From Lumbricus rubellus (Eukaryota > Annelida > Clitellata > Crassiclitellata > Lumbricidae): a stretch of 64,000 nt of DNA. The stretch covers positions 19,957,581 to 20,021,580 of the forward strand of contig OX243825.1 of NCBI GenBank assembly GCA_945859605.1. The letters are read 5' to 3'. The notes beneath the pieces are model-generated. The model did not search any database and was not told the origin of the DNA. It saw only the letters and a program-made list of their open reading frames with translations. A program made the translations under genes and the position numbers. Positions 63,485 through 64,000 of the stretch are shown piece after piece (the first letter of the stretch is position 1; each line of letters starts with the position of its first letter).

Positions 63485-63564
63485 CTGTAACACACATGTG
63501 CAGAGTGTGACAAACTAAGTTACAAGGATACAACCTAATTCCACTTCGCTATGCTCTTGATCAC

Positions 63565-63735
63565 AAATAACGAATAACTACAAGCCCAAATTCCCACAAG
63601 CCCAATTTACTACAATTCACCAAATAGCTACAAGCCCAAATCACTATGTACAAGTCCAATTACGACAAGTTCAAATTCCTGCAAGTACAAATCGCTACAA
63701 GGATCAAATAACTACAAGACCAAATAAGTGCAAGT
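63565..63735. repeat. Degenerate ACAAGCCCAAAT tandem repeat
   Basis: About ten imperfect units containing TACAAG(C/T)(C/T)CAAAT. Beyond it, up to the window end, nothing is recognised. Confidence 0.75.
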
Positions 63736-64000
63736 CTGGGCAGAATGCTACGGTAATTAGACAACTCATAAAATACGGAATAAAGTTTCGTCGGAATATG
63801 ACCCCAGTCAAGACTAAATATAGCTCATATAAAGTACTTTATCTGTCCATACATGAAGACTCCAAGTCTAGCACAAAACCTAGAAGTCATTAACTACGAA
63901 ACCTTTACACGCCCGACTGAAATTTCCATAAAAGGAGTCACGACTGTTTGAGCATTGTAAACACAGAGCAAAAATAAACCCAATGCCAGAGCTATCACCA

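Overview
The window is eukaryotic, intron-rich, AT-rich DNA and reads as a stretch from the middle of one very large gene on the minus strand. Sixty-eight exons (479..63484) can be joined in frame to 16,116 nt, or 5,372 codons, with no start codon, stop codon, CH domain or KASH domain, so the gene runs out of the window at both ends. The product is an uninterrupted chain of about 50 spectrin-like three-helix repeats. The best family match is nesprin (SYNE1/SYNE2, Drosophila MSP-300), the giant outer-nuclear-envelope linker of the LINC complex. The assignment rests on recall of the family and on architecture, not on a search. The organism is an animal, probably a marine invertebrate (a deuterostome is possible), judging from the repeats and gene structure; I cannot name it.

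Layout in transcription order (high to low coordinates). Exons 1-22 (63484..43298) are irregular in size and include the Trp-rich repeats of exons 2-4, which look like the N-terminal rod of nesprins, and one 975-nt exon. From exon 23 (42899) to exon 68 (479) the gene becomes strikingly regular. Sixteen consecutive super-repeats of about 215 codons each are encoded by a long exon (B, about 327 nt), a short exon (C, about 153 nt) and a middle exon (A, about 165 nt). Almost all junctions are phase 0, and each cycle encodes two spectrin repeats. The register B-C-A is never broken, but several cycles have lost an intron (exons 25, 37, 43, 52, 56, 65) or gained one inside B (exons 25/26, 35/36, 49/50, 55/56). 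Two introns (after exons 5 and 47) appear to use GC donors.

About three quarters of the window is intron, and the introns hold a dense set of mobile elements. These include tRNA-derived SINEs of at least four head types, and many 3' fragments of a CR1/L2-like LINE whose tail is shared with the main SINE. There is one 5'-truncated second LINE with a 13-bp target duplication. Three families of hAT-like MITEs carry 8-bp target duplications, and six tiny palindromic elements have TTAA termini. Two foldback elements have terminal inverted repeats built from GC-rich tandem units of about 15 bp. Micro- and minisatellites are common. One array (22990..23635) puts a run of consensus-like 5' splice sites on the sense strand of an intron.

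No second protein-coding gene, functional RNA gene or CRISPR array is supported. The long open frames on the plus strand are shadows of exons, transposon remnants or tandem repeats.
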